A stretch of 64,000 nt of DNA, from assembly GCA_039105265.1 (NCBI GenBank), contig JAPFFF010000035.1, positions 496,001 through 560,000 of the forward strand, in the 5' to 3' direction. A model generated the notes under the pieces. It did not search any database, had not been told where the DNA came from, and worked only from the letters and a program-made list of their open reading frames with translations. The translations under genes and the position numbers were made by a program. Every line of letters starts with the position of its first letter. The stretch's first letter is position 1. Of the stretch, positions 1 through 9,234 are shown piece by piece. Source of the stretch: Tritrichomonas musculus (taxonomy: Eukaryota > Parabasalia > Tritrichomonadida > Tritrichomonadidae).

Positions 1-1197
1 TAATGTCATAATTCCCAATTCGAACCAGTGGGGGCATGCCATTGGGCTGCACTAAAATCGAAATAGAAGCATCAACTAATAAACCTAATATTGGTGGCGT
101 ATCGACTATTTGAGAAAAATGCTTTTTATAATTCTCTGATTTATCATTTGGATCTTTTATTTGTGCATGTTCCTGTGTGACGATTATTTCGAAGTTAATT
201 GGTGATAAACTTGTAAGGCCCTGTTGATATGTCCCATCTGTTTCTGTCGCAAAACCGATAAAGAATGAAGTCCTATCGTTTGGATATAAACCTGTGATAT
301 TGGCTAAAGGTTTACTTACATTACATAATGAAGCGATAACCTCTTTATTGAAACCGGTTTGTTCACCATTCATATTCATTGCATTTTGACTATATTCAAT
401 GAATTCTGGATATTCACCATCTGTTCCGAAAGATTTGGCTGGAATATTGCCATAACCGCCACAATTCAATTGGAAATGTTTAAAAAGTGGATTTTTGAAA
501 TATGTATGATGACGTTGATGAAGAGGGAATAAACAAAAGATAGAATCAACAAATCTTGGAGTGACGGTGACTGTTGTTTTGTCTTGGATTTGTTTTAATG
601 CTTGAGTGCAGGTGTAAAATGACAATGTTTGAGTTGGAAATGTGAGTGGATGTTGTGGATTTGAATAACGCTGAACCAATTGTTGATAAATTTCATTGTT
701 TATACCAAAACATGGAATAATTGATGAGCATTCAGTGATTTCATACTCATAGACTTGGAATTTTCGTAAACCAGAATAAAGAGTATATGGTGTTTCTGAT
801 GCTAATATTTCAGCTCCATCTGTCTTTTCTGATGCTTGGCCTGATGAATTAGCTGATGTACTTGAAATCCATATTTTAACATCATCGCCAACAGGTGTGA
901 ATTCATTAGTGATCTCAGAAAAAGTATATTTAGTTGCAAGAGATGGTTGAGCAAGTAAAGATCTTGATGGTCCACATGGACAACAAAGCATACCAGCACA
1001 TGAGAAATATAATCTTAATTCGAGTTTTCCTGCAAAAGCTGGTAAATATTTTATATTTGATAATGGCAAGAATCTACGCAAATCAATTTTTAAATGAATC
1101 GTAAATGTTGCTGTTAAATCATCTTTTGGCCAATTAATTACTATTCCGCAACGAGTGGCAAAATTATTATTCCATATATCTTTATGTCTTGCCTTTG
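1..1197 (-). mobile_element. Polinton-like capsid gene fossil (partial)
   Basis: A minus-strand coding stretch covers about the first 1.2 kb and runs off the left edge. Its translation is rich in beta-strand-like segments with alternating aromatic and hydrophobic residues (for example YLPAFAGKLELRLYF) and in short Pro/Gly turns, as in jelly-roll structural proteins. Trichomonad genomes are known to be full of Polintons (Mavericks), so a Polinton major capsid gene is my best guess. That rests on composition and context, not on a motif I can assign. It ends abruptly where the sequence changes composition near 1198. It looks like a partial copy. It could instead be another large structural or host protein. 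Confidence 0.33.
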
Positions 1198-1198
1198 A

Positions 1199-1639
1199 GT
1201 ATACATCTGCTCTCTTGAGAACACCGTCTACAAGAGGGAACGTAAACCATTCAAGATCACGTTCGACCTCACCGGGATCTTCGAAACACCACGTACCAAT
1301 ATCGATGACATCACCGACTACATCTACGAAGAACGTGAGATCCGCGCCACCAACTTCAAGAACATCAACAAGATACCCATCCTGATCCAACTCAATGACG
1401 AACTCGAGAAGGTCAAGTACTATATCGAATCCGTCTTGTTCAACTACTCAACGACTGAATCGGATGTGAAGCTCATCTACGTCACCTCGGTTGCCTTCAA
1501 GGTGTCGAGATGGACATGTCACGTCGGAGTCACTGAAACTGCTGTTCTGACGATACGTTGTCGTCACGGAAACAGCCCATTTAAGGCCCATTTGGGGCTC
1601 TTTTGGGGACTTTTCGAAAACACGTTTCCATGCTCGTAA
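1199..1639 (+). mobile_element. GC-rich fossil coding fragment, possibly from a virus-like element
   Basis: This stretch is about half G+C, against roughly a quarter to a third in the surroundings, and it has a coding-like third-position bias toward C. The plus-strand frame is rich in Ile, Asn, Thr and charged residues, with a predicted helical middle. No family is recognisable. The abrupt composition change at about 1198, next to a capsid-like fossil on the other strand, suggests DNA of foreign or mobile origin. It is a fragment. Whether it belongs to the neighbouring element or to an independent one cannot be told here. Confidence 0.3.
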
Positions 1640-1916
1640 CTACCCATTTAAGGGCCATTTTCGACAAAATTCGTATCTGGGGGTCGTCCATTTCGAGCAC
1701 CGTAACTAGACCCTCCAAGTATGCGATTCACGCGAGAAATACATGATGGACATGTCACGTCAAGGAATTTCCGATAGGCATAACTCGTCGGAGTGCTGAA
1801 AACAGCCCATTTAAGGCCCATTTGGGGCTCTTTTGGGGACTTTTCGAAAACGCGTTTCCATGCTCGTAACTACCCATTTAAGGGCCATTTTCGACCATTT
1901 TCGTATCTGGGGGTCA
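1508..1916. repeat. Direct repeat pair, about 110 bp, spaced 230 bp
   Basis: The block at 1571-1675 recurs nearly unchanged at 1801-1912; both copies start aacagcccatttaaggccca. A shorter shared word, tggacatgtcacgtc, precedes each copy (1511 and 1747). The repeats are GC-richer than the flanks and sit between the GC-rich fossil and the IS630-like transposon. They look like terminal or subterminal repeats of the fossil element. Confidence 0.7.
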
Positions 1917-2468
1917 GACGCATCTCCCCTACACTACTTTATTTGGCGATTTCTGTAGTAACAGATGATACACTTGATTGCTTACTTTCTTTGGTCCTTG
2001 ATTTCCCAACAATGAGTGCTGCAAATTATACAGAATATTTAAATTCCAAGTACGGACCGAACCATGATAATCCAATCAGTTTGAGAACAGTTTACACGTG
2101 TTTGACAATGATGAAGTTAACCGTTAAAAAAGCATCTTTCGCCCCACCTAATCGAAATTCTGTTGGGTTATGTTTATTTAGAGTGGGTTGGTGTAAATTT
2201 ATTAAAAGAATATTAAAGACTAATAACAACATTTTATTGGGATTTGTCGATGAGGCAGGAATAACCGTAAATGAAGGTATGACTTTTGGACGAGCATATG
2301 TGGGAATAACACCTGTTATTAACTGCCCTTTAAGTAAAATAAAAATGACTATAATATCTGTTGTATTCCCAGGATTTGGTGTGCTTTATAAAATGATCAA
2401 TAAATCTGTTGATGGAAATGAATATGCACAATTCTTGAGTGATATAAATGAATTCATTCGCAAATATA

Positions 2469-2490
2469 GGGTGAACCAAAAGTCTTTAGG
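2469..2490 (+). repeat. Mariner left terminal inverted repeat
   Basis: Perfect 22-bp match in inverted orientation to 3734-3755. Preceded by the TA target duplication. Confidence 0.93.
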
Positions 2491-2661
2491 TTCTCAGCAT
2501 GTAGCTAGACATATTGAGTTTATTTTATATATTTATAAATAACTGATATTGTAACTAATATTTTTATATAAAAAATTTAAATTAATGAAATAGAAAATTT
2601 TTTGGAGAATGTTTTTTTCATTAAAAAATGAACTTTTTGATAAAAAGACGTTAAAAATCAA

Positions 2662-3678
2662 ATGGAGCAAAGAGGAGTGATACATTATTACTTTCAAATG
2701 AATGTTTCAAATAGTGATATTCATTCACACTTGGTAGATGTATATGGGGAGAATGCACTCTCTTTAAAAAGTGTTGAATATTGGACTCATCAGTTTAAGG
2801 TTGGCAGAAATACCATAGAAAACGCAGCTCGATCAGGAAGACCTATAGAAATTTCTTATCGTTTCACTATTCAAAATTTAATTGAAGATGATCCTTACAT
2901 TAGTGCAAGACAAATAGCTAAGATTACATTCATTCCACTAGCAACTGTTTTACGCATATTGAGAAACGATCTTGGATATAAATATAAGCATCTCCGATGG
3001 ATCCCTCATACACTGACAAGTCAAATGAAAAGAAATCGTGTTACGCAATGTATTGAAATTTTGAATGCATTACGATCAGCCAAAAGGTCTCATTTTAATA
3101 ACATTATTACAGGAGATGAGAGTTGGTTCTTATACTTGAATCAACCAAAGGCCAGGTGGGTTTTAGCCGATGAAGATCCAGGTGAAATTGAGGAGCCATC
3201 AATTTATCAAAAGAAAATTATGGTTACAATTTTCATAAGAAAAAATGGCACTTTTTTGGTTGAGTTATTACCACAAGGCCAAAAATTTAACTCAGAATAT
3301 TTCATTGATTCAATAATTCCATTAATCTCCGATTTAGCTTATCCGGATGGTTATAAGAGAGGTGAAAAGAAATGCTTACTTCATTTCGATAATGCACCAT
3401 CGCATAAATCTAATCTAACTAAAAATGCTCTGGCCAAATATCCATTCAAAGTATTACCAAATCCCGCATACTCACCTGATGTATCACCACTCGACTTTGG
3501 AGTTTTGGGAACAGTAAAAAGCAAAATGCCAATCATCGAAATAGACTCTGAAGAAGAGTTAAAAGAAACAATTGAGTCAATTTTAAGTGATCTTGGAGTC
3601 GACTTTTTCAAACAACTTTTCAGAGCTTGGGAAGAAAGATTGGAAAAAGTTATAAATACTGATGGATGCTACATTTAA
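2662..3678 (+). CDS. Mariner transposase (D34D)
   Basis: This is the cut-and-paste transposase that binds the element's ends and integrates at TA. The protein has 338 residues, typical for mariner. A paired helix-turn-helix region fills about residues 5-110. The family signature appears as WIPHTLT at 113-119 (usual form WVPHEL). The catalytic triad is D152 (TGDESW), D243 (HFDNAPSH) and D278 (SPLDF). Exactly 34 residues separate the last two, the mariner D34D spacing. The ATG follows the left terminal repeat by about 170 bp, and the stop lies about 80 bp before the right repeat. No break is visible. Its base composition matches the host, so it is adapted or long resident. Confidence 0.95.
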   Translation: MEQRGVIHYYFQMNVSNSDIHSHLVDVYGENALSLKSVEYWTHQFKVGRNTIENAARSGRPIEISYRFTIQNLIEDDPYISARQIAKITFIPLATVLRILRNDLGYKYKHLRWIPHTLTSQMKRNRVTQCIEILNALRSAKRSHFNNIITGDESWFLYLNQPKARWVLADEDPGEIEEPSIYQKKIMVTIFIRKNGTFLVELLPQGQKFNSEYFIDSIIPLISDLAYPDGYKRGEKKCLLHFDNAPSHKSNLTKNALAKYPFKVLPNPAYSPDVSPLDFGVLGTVKSKMPIIEIDSEEELKETIESILSDLGVDFFKQLFRAWEERLEKVINTDGCYI

Positions 3679-3733
3679 TAAAGTAATTTTTACTTATAAT
3701 TTTTATTTTATATTGTTTTTTATTTTTGGTGAT

Positions 3734-3755
3734 CCTAAAGACTTTTGGTTCACCC
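3734..3755 (-). repeat. Mariner right terminal inverted repeat
   Basis: Inverted partner of 2469-2490. Followed by TA. Confidence 0.93.
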
Positions 3756-4374
3756 TATACATTTGTAATAATCAAACAGATGTTATTTTAATTGTCCAAA
3801 GCATCGTTCAAAGTGCGTCGAAAATGTTTTAAATCACATATCAATTTCACTGATTCCAATTGTGCCTTACAGTCCTGCTTTAAATGGCGTTGTAGAAGGG
3901 TATTTTGGGTTTGTAAAACTGAAGAATATACAAACTGCAGGAAATAAAGGAGAACTTGCTCAAAGAAGAGAGATTGAAAAAAACTGGAAAAAAATAACTC
4001 AAGATAAATTTAAACTTGAAACATGTCACAGTTTATATAGAGAATGGTATTCGCGGATGAATGAATGCATTGAAGGAAAACCAATAATAACAGAACTTAT
4101 TGCTATAGATCAAAAAATTGATGTAAGTAAATTAGATAACGTGTTTGTAAACAGGGTCAACAATTAATAATAATTAACAAAAAATATAATAAATAAACAC
4201 AAATAATTAAAATATATAAAATTTTTATCAAAACATATAATTATTAGTATATGTAGTATATACGAGTCGGTTTCCGCGGAGCATCGCAGGTTTGGACTAA
4301 GAACGAACTCCAGAAAAAAAAAAATAAAAAAAAAAATTCTTCTTCTTCTTTTCTTGTTATCCCACCCACCCACC

Positions 4375-4640
4375 TCAATGCCCACCATTTATGAAACGGC
4401 ACAGGTACCTGCCCCAATTCCCACCTGCCCACCCCCCAATGCTCACCATCTATGAAACGTCTTAGGTACCCACCCCACTGCCCACTATCTATGAAATGGC
4501 ACAGGTACCCCACCCCAATGCCCTCCATCTACGAAACGGCTTATGTACCCCGCCATCTATGAAACGGCACAGGTAGCACCCCGAGAATCTCGTACATACC
4601 ACCATCTACTTAATGGCACATGTACTCCACCACGAGGACC
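4375..4640. repeat. Degenerate minisatellite, about 60-bp units
   Basis: The phrase 'ccatctatgaaacggcacag' followed by gtacc recurs about six times with substitutions and variable C-rich spacers (cccacccacc, ccccaatgccc). It is much more C-rich than its surroundings. The rest of 4168-4375 is an AT-rich spacer with A/T runs and no gene. Confidence 0.7.
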
Positions 4641-4655
4641 CTCTTAGAAAAGACC

Positions 4656-5022
4656 TACTAATACATCTATACTAATACATCTATACTAATACATCTATAC
4701 TAATACATCTATACTAATACATCTATACTAATACATCTATACTAATACATCTATACTAATACATCTATACTAATACATCTATACTAATACATCTATACTA
4801 ATACATCTATACTAATACATCTATACTAATACATCTATACTAATACATCTATACTAATACATCTATACTAATACATCTATACTAATACATCTATACTAAT
4901 ACATCTATACTAATACATCTATACTAATACATCTATACTATACTAATACATCTATACTAATACATCTATACTATACTAATACATCTATACTAATACATCT
5001 ATACTATACTAATACATCTATA
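4656..5022. repeat. 14-bp satellite (taatacatctatac)n
   Basis: About 26 nearly perfect head-to-tail copies of a 14-bp unit. In the last third an extra 'tatac' is inserted three times at regular intervals, giving a higher-order unit. No coding potential. Confidence 0.95.
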
Positions 5023-5041
5023 CTTTATTTATGTCAATAAA

Positions 5042-5667
5042 TCATCGTAACTCATATGTTTGATAAAGTTTAAAAAACGTATGTTTGCGCTCTTTTGACC
5101 ATCTGAAAAAATAAATATCTTCTGTGACATCAATAAATTCAAATCGTAATCGTTTGTAATTGATGGGATTTTTGAAAACAAATTGCGCTTTATCTAATGG
5201 GTATGTTGGAATACCTGAAAAAATTGTACAAAGAGGGAAATCGTCATCATCATTTAATGAAAAATAAACCTTGAATTTTGTTGGAAAACCACAATAGTGT
5301 CTTGTGTTATCATCTTTAGATGTAGTCTTATATGATGTTGAATAAAGAAAAGCTTCAAGAAGAGTTGTTTCCGAAAAAGTAAATATCTATTGAATTATGG
5401 AAACTATCTGTATTTGGTTCGCTTGATACCCAATAATTATCATCGTCATGAAAAGCAAATTCAATATCATGCCCTGCTTTGCTACCTGAAGATGTATATG
5501 AGATGGGATTTACTGTAATGCTTTTTCAGAAAATATATTGAATTTATATTTGGTCTTTCGGTCTTTTTTATATATCTGTCAGGCAATTTAAAATGAGACA
5601 ATGAAGTTATAATTTCATTTGATAAAGAACTATCATTGATCAATATTGGTAAAATAGTTTCTGACAT
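5042..5667 (-). pseudogene. Broken trichomonad gene of unknown function
   Basis: An ATG at 5667 opens a frame starting MSETILPILINDSSLSNEII. It meets a stop after about 60 codons, but coding-like sequence continues on the same strand in shifting frames to about 5042: FAFHDDDNYWVSSEPNTD, then TKFKVYFSLNDDDDFPLC and INYKRLRFEFIDVTEDIYFF. The alternation of Trp/Tyr/Phe strands with 'YWVSSEPN' loosely recalls discoidin-like (F5/8 type C) sugar-binding domains of trichomonad proteins, but I would not assign it. At least two breaks are needed to explain the frames, so it is a pseudogene unless the assembly is at fault. Confidence 0.5.
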
Positions 5668-5799
5668 ATTTTTTTTTACACAATCTTTTAATAGGATTAA
5701 GAAAGGTGATTGAATTATAACTCATTCTTGTGTTTGTATCAAAATTTTTCACTAAAATTGGATAATTCATTGAATTATAAGTTATTTGTCTATTTTATA

Positions 5800-5990
5800 T
5801 TTCAGATGTAGCAATAGATAATTTCTCAAGAGACCAAATATCAATTGAATTTCCTTACTTTTTTTGCCTTAACATTTCTGGAGCAATATTCCCAGGTGAA
5901 CCACATATTGTTGTGTGTGAATTAATATTTTGGCATGAAAAATCCAGATCTATTAATCTTATATTTTCGTATTTATTTAGTGTAATCTTT
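5800..5990 (-). pseudogene. Protein kinase fragment
   Basis: The minus strand reads IRLIDLDFS, then TICGSPGNIAPEML and, after an in-frame stop, GNSIDIWSL. These are the DFG region (here DLDF), the activation segment with its APE motif, and the subdomain IX Asp-Ile-Trp-Ser of a Ser/Thr protein kinase. No N-lobe or C-terminal part lies nearby, and the stop falls between subdomains VIII and IX. It is a non-functional scrap. It may be a neighbour of, or once have been joined to, the broken gene at 5042-5667. Confidence 0.7.
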
Positions 5991-6135
5991 ATGATAAAGA
6001 TTTTTTAAAAAAATATTAATATTGAAATAATGCATCATTTATTAGCCCTAAGCGATCATTAAAGACAAATCATTGAATTTTACTGACCATTTTAACATAA
6101 ATAAAAATTATTGCCAATAGAATGAAATTGCATCC

Positions 6136-6166
<31 letters not shown>

Positions 6167-6372
6167 CAGATTTAAGAAGTATTCAATTTTCATGAAAAAG
6201 TTAAACTTTTTTGCATTATAAAATGGTTCTGTAACTCTGGAAATTAAGAAAAGTTTCAATATAATTTTGAGTAGGCGAAAAAAAAAAAAAATTAGATAAC
6301 CAACATATAGATTTGCTGAATAAGATTTCAAAATGACAGATTTTTCATGCAAATAAGAATGATGATGTTATA

Positions 6373-7389
6373 TTAGCATTGATTTATCTTCTCACTATGT
6401 TGAGACTGAGCATTAGAGTCAGTTGTACCTTGTAGTTGGGTGTATGAGCTATCATCCACTTTTTCATATGTATTGTCACTTTTTAACGGTATCGTATTCA
6501 AAGTGTCTTTTGATTCTTTTTTGTTCAAGCACATTTTGAAGATGAAAGCCATTGCACAAATTGAAGTCAAAACTAACAAAAAAATTCTTATTAGTAACAA
6601 GATGTCAAAATTACTACAATAAGGATAATATGACCATAATCTTGATTCACAAGTAGTTGCGTTACAGTAAAAAACATGATTTACATAGCAATCTTCATAT
6701 GAATGTGCTTTGAAACTAAAATAACTAACTTTTCTTTCATAATAAAGATCATATCTTTTAGATGAAGACATATCTACATAGAATTCTGCAATGTGGCTCG
6801 TTTTGACTTTGTGAGTTTTGTTTATGTTTCCAAAGTTCGTGAATTGTGGATAAGTAAAGTTAGTGGTGTATATATTTGAATAATGGAAGCCTTTGTGATT
6901 TTTAATCCCTGTTTTAACTTTAAAATAACCATTGTTTGAATCAAAAATAGGTGAAAAAACACAAAATGGTGAATGTGTCATTTGAATTTCAATTGTTCTC
7001 GATCCATATACAAAAATAGAGTTTTTGGGACATATTGTTGATGGAATAATCCAAAAATTAACTTCTGCAAATGATGATTTAATGATTGCATGCTTTTTTC
7101 CTTCTAAAGAAAAGCCAATTTTGCCTCTTAAATCATAGAATAAATTATCATCAATGGAAACAGAGGTATGATAAGAAACTTTAGGAAAAAAGACAAAAAT
7201 GCGGTTCCTGCCTCCACTAAAGGATATCGTGACTGTTGAAAGTATTCCAAATTCAGTATTATAAAAACCTATTTTATCATAATATTTATCGCTTTTATTG
7301 AGTTCTGTATGTTGGAACAAATTATTTTGGCTTTCGTTCATAGAATCAGATAAAGAAAAAGAGATCAAAAAAACTATGAATACATTCAT
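6373..7389 (-). CDS. Type I single-pass membrane protein, unknown function
   Basis: The 338-residue protein starts with a hydrophobic signal peptide (about residues 1-14, MNVFIVFLISFSLS). A roughly 245-residue extracellular part follows, rich in aromatic residues and strand-like segments, with N-glycosylation sequons (NFT, NKT, NAT) and several Cys. One transmembrane helix lies at about 262-285. The tail of about 53 residues is polar and contains YTQL, a YxxPhi-type sorting signal. No family is recognised, but signal, ectodomain, helix and short tail are the usual trichomonad surface-protein plan. No TCA initiator is clear within 30 bases of the ATG. It is intact and stands alone, flanked by long AT-rich spacers. 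Confidence 0.8.
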   Translation of the reverse strand: MNVFIVFLISFSLSDSMNESQNNLFQHTELNKSDKYYDKIGFYNTEFGILSTVTISFSGGRNRIFVFFPKVSYHTSVSIDDNLFYDLRGKIGFSLEGKKHAIIKSSFAEVNFWIIPSTICPKNSIFVYGSRTIEIQMTHSPFCVFSPIFDSNNGYFKVKTGIKNHKGFHYSNIYTTNFTYPQFTNFGNINKTHKVKTSHIAEFYVDMSSSKRYDLYYERKVSYFSFKAHSYEDCYVNHVFYCNATTCESRLWSYYPYCSNFDILLLIRIFLLVLTSICAMAFIFKMCLNKKESKDTLNTIPLKSDNTYEKVDDSSYTQLQGTTDSNAQSQHSEKINQC

Positions 7390-7980
7390 CTACAAATCTA
7401 TAACAAAAAATAAATTTTAATAAATCGATATATTCAATTTTTTGTTAAGGGTTTTTATTACAAAATTGAAAAGTCATTTTTAAAGCATCATTGAGATTTT
7501 TCGAAACATAACTAATAAATAAATATTTTGTTTTGTTTGTTAATTTTATAAATACGAATAAACTATAATAAAAAATATTATATCTTTATATATATTTGTT
7601 TTAAATTTTGACCTGCTCTACTCAATTAATTAACTTACATTATCAAAAATTGAGAGAATTTCTATGAGTTTCACAAAGAATATTTTTTTTCCCACCTCAC
7701 CAAAAAAAAAAAAATTAATTAATTAATTTATATATGTGAAAAAAATCTACAAACATGGTGGTTTTAATTTTTATAAAAATCAAATTGAGATGTAAACTTT
7801 GCATTTAAAAAAATATAGATTCAGTAATTCTTCAAATAAAAATAAGAATTATATTTAGTTACTCATAAACAATCTATGACCAAAAAATGAAAACGTAATT
7901 TCATTTCTATAAAGTACTTCTTAATGAAAGTTTACACTTTTTTCCGTGGTTTACACATTTTTCCGTCGCCTTTATTCATG

Positions 7981-8025
<45 letters not shown>

Positions 8026-8040
8026 GTAGAATAGATTTAA
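7390..8040. other. AT-rich spacer with a poly-A run
   Basis: No gene seen. A pure A run of about 43 bases (7979-8022) abuts the left end of the hAT-type element, with only a short unique stretch between. Confidence 0.6.
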
Positions 8041-8205
8041 CACTGTTAAGGTGAAGTGACCATCACAGTATTCAAAAAATAAAACTTTTTGATAAATGTA
8101 ATAAGAACTTTTTGATAAATGTAATAAGAACTTTTTAATAAATGTAATAATAACTTTTTGATAAATGTAATAGAACATTTTGAAAAATGTAATAAGAACT
8201 TTTTG
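8041..8205 (+). repeat. hAT left end: terminal inverted repeat and subterminal repeats
   Basis: The terminal repeat occupies about 8041-8085. It is followed by five or so copies of a 23-24-bp unit (ctttttgataaatgtaata) to about 8205. Such arrays are transposase-binding sites in characterised hAT elements. Confidence 0.8.
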
Positions 8206-9234
8206 TGAAATAAAATTATAGATCTAAAATTATTTAGGAATATAGTAATACCGAAATGAAACTATTATGGAATATAGCGACATAATTACAATAATATTCT
8301 TGAAGTTACTGGTATTTTACTCTAATTTAAACTTGATATTCAAAATTGGTAATAATTAATATGGAAGTCTTCAAAAAGATATATTATCCACAAAACTAAT
8401 TCCTCAAAAAGATAATAAAATATAGAGCAAGCGCCACTATGACCATATTTAAACCAGATTAAATAATAATATGTAATGTGTTGCCAAAAAAACAGTATAA
8501 AATACGTTACTTTTATTAATGATTATAATATTGACACAAATGGCTACTCCCTGAATTCCAAATCTAGCAGAAAATTTATAATTAAAATTATTTCGAAAAA
8601 CAAACTTTCATTTAATCAACCTAAGTCTCATTTTTTTATAAAATAAGCTCATAAAAGAAAAATTAGATTTTTAAACAGTTGGAGTATCCTTTTAAAATAT
8701 ATCGATTTAATATTAAATTATATTACTGAGAAACAGTCGAATAAATTTCTGTAAAAACTAAAGATCTCTTCCCGAAAAAAAAAGCAATGTTGGGTCGGGA
8801 AAAAAATTTTTTTTGGGGAAAATAAACTTTTTGAAAGTAGAACAATTGACCCAAATTTCATTATTGTAAATCAGAAAAATAATTAAGATGAGAATTATTT
8901 AATTGTGATTTTCCTCTTAAAGAGAGAAATATTGAATTCAAATAAATAAAAAAAAAATAATAATAATAATTTTTCGAACCAAGGGTTCTAATATTTCAAA
9001 AGTTTTAGCAAATGAATTAAATATAAACATTTTAAATTGAATTAATATTTTTATTATAGTATATTATCAAGCTTAATCACAGTCTTTCATCAATGCTATC
9101 ATAATATATCAAAGTTATATAATCTTTAATCAGTAATATTATATTTTTGGTGATAAAAAATAATTATTACTATAAAAAAGATATTAAAAAATTCAAAAAA
9201 TTATATTTTCTACAATATTTATTGATTAAACATA
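8206..9234. other. Non-coding left arm of the hAT element
   Basis: AT-rich, with no open frame of note. It contains one arm of an inner inverted repeat (8757-8779, actaaagatctcttcccg) whose partner lies at 13366-13388. Confidence 0.6.

Larger units (their letters stand above)
2469..3755 (+). mobile_element. Complete mariner transposon
   Basis: The element is 1287 bp long. Both ends carry the same 22-bp inverted repeat, starting gggtgaaccaaaagtcttta and matching perfectly. It is flanked by the TA duplication expected of mariner (2467-2468 and 3756-3757). It holds one uninterrupted transposase gene and nothing else. Trichomonads are known to carry mariner elements (Tvmar1 in T. vaginalis). Perfect ends and an open gene point to a young copy that may still move. 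It sits inside an IS630-like transposase gene. Confidence 0.93.
1920..4167 (+). pseudogene. IS630/Tc1-like DDE transposase, split by a mariner element
   Basis: Two plus-strand pieces flank the mariner. The left piece (to 2466) has a helix-turn-helix-like N-terminal part (FAPPNRNSVG) and the first catalytic Asp in FVDEAGI. The right piece (3758-4167) ends the DDE_3 domain with PYSPALNGVVEGYFGFVK, which carries the catalytic acid. Between 3775 and 3862 the second-Asp region is only partly readable, in shifting frames. Removing the mariner and one TA does not restore a single frame, so the gene was probably already decayed or decayed independently. No ATG is obvious upstream; ATG 2011 is the first in frame. 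Its own terminal repeats were not found. Confidence 0.7.

Noticed and set aside
4164-4528. Two minus-strand frames over the C-rich minisatellite
   Set aside because: Composed of A/T runs and repeat units; no protein-like composition.
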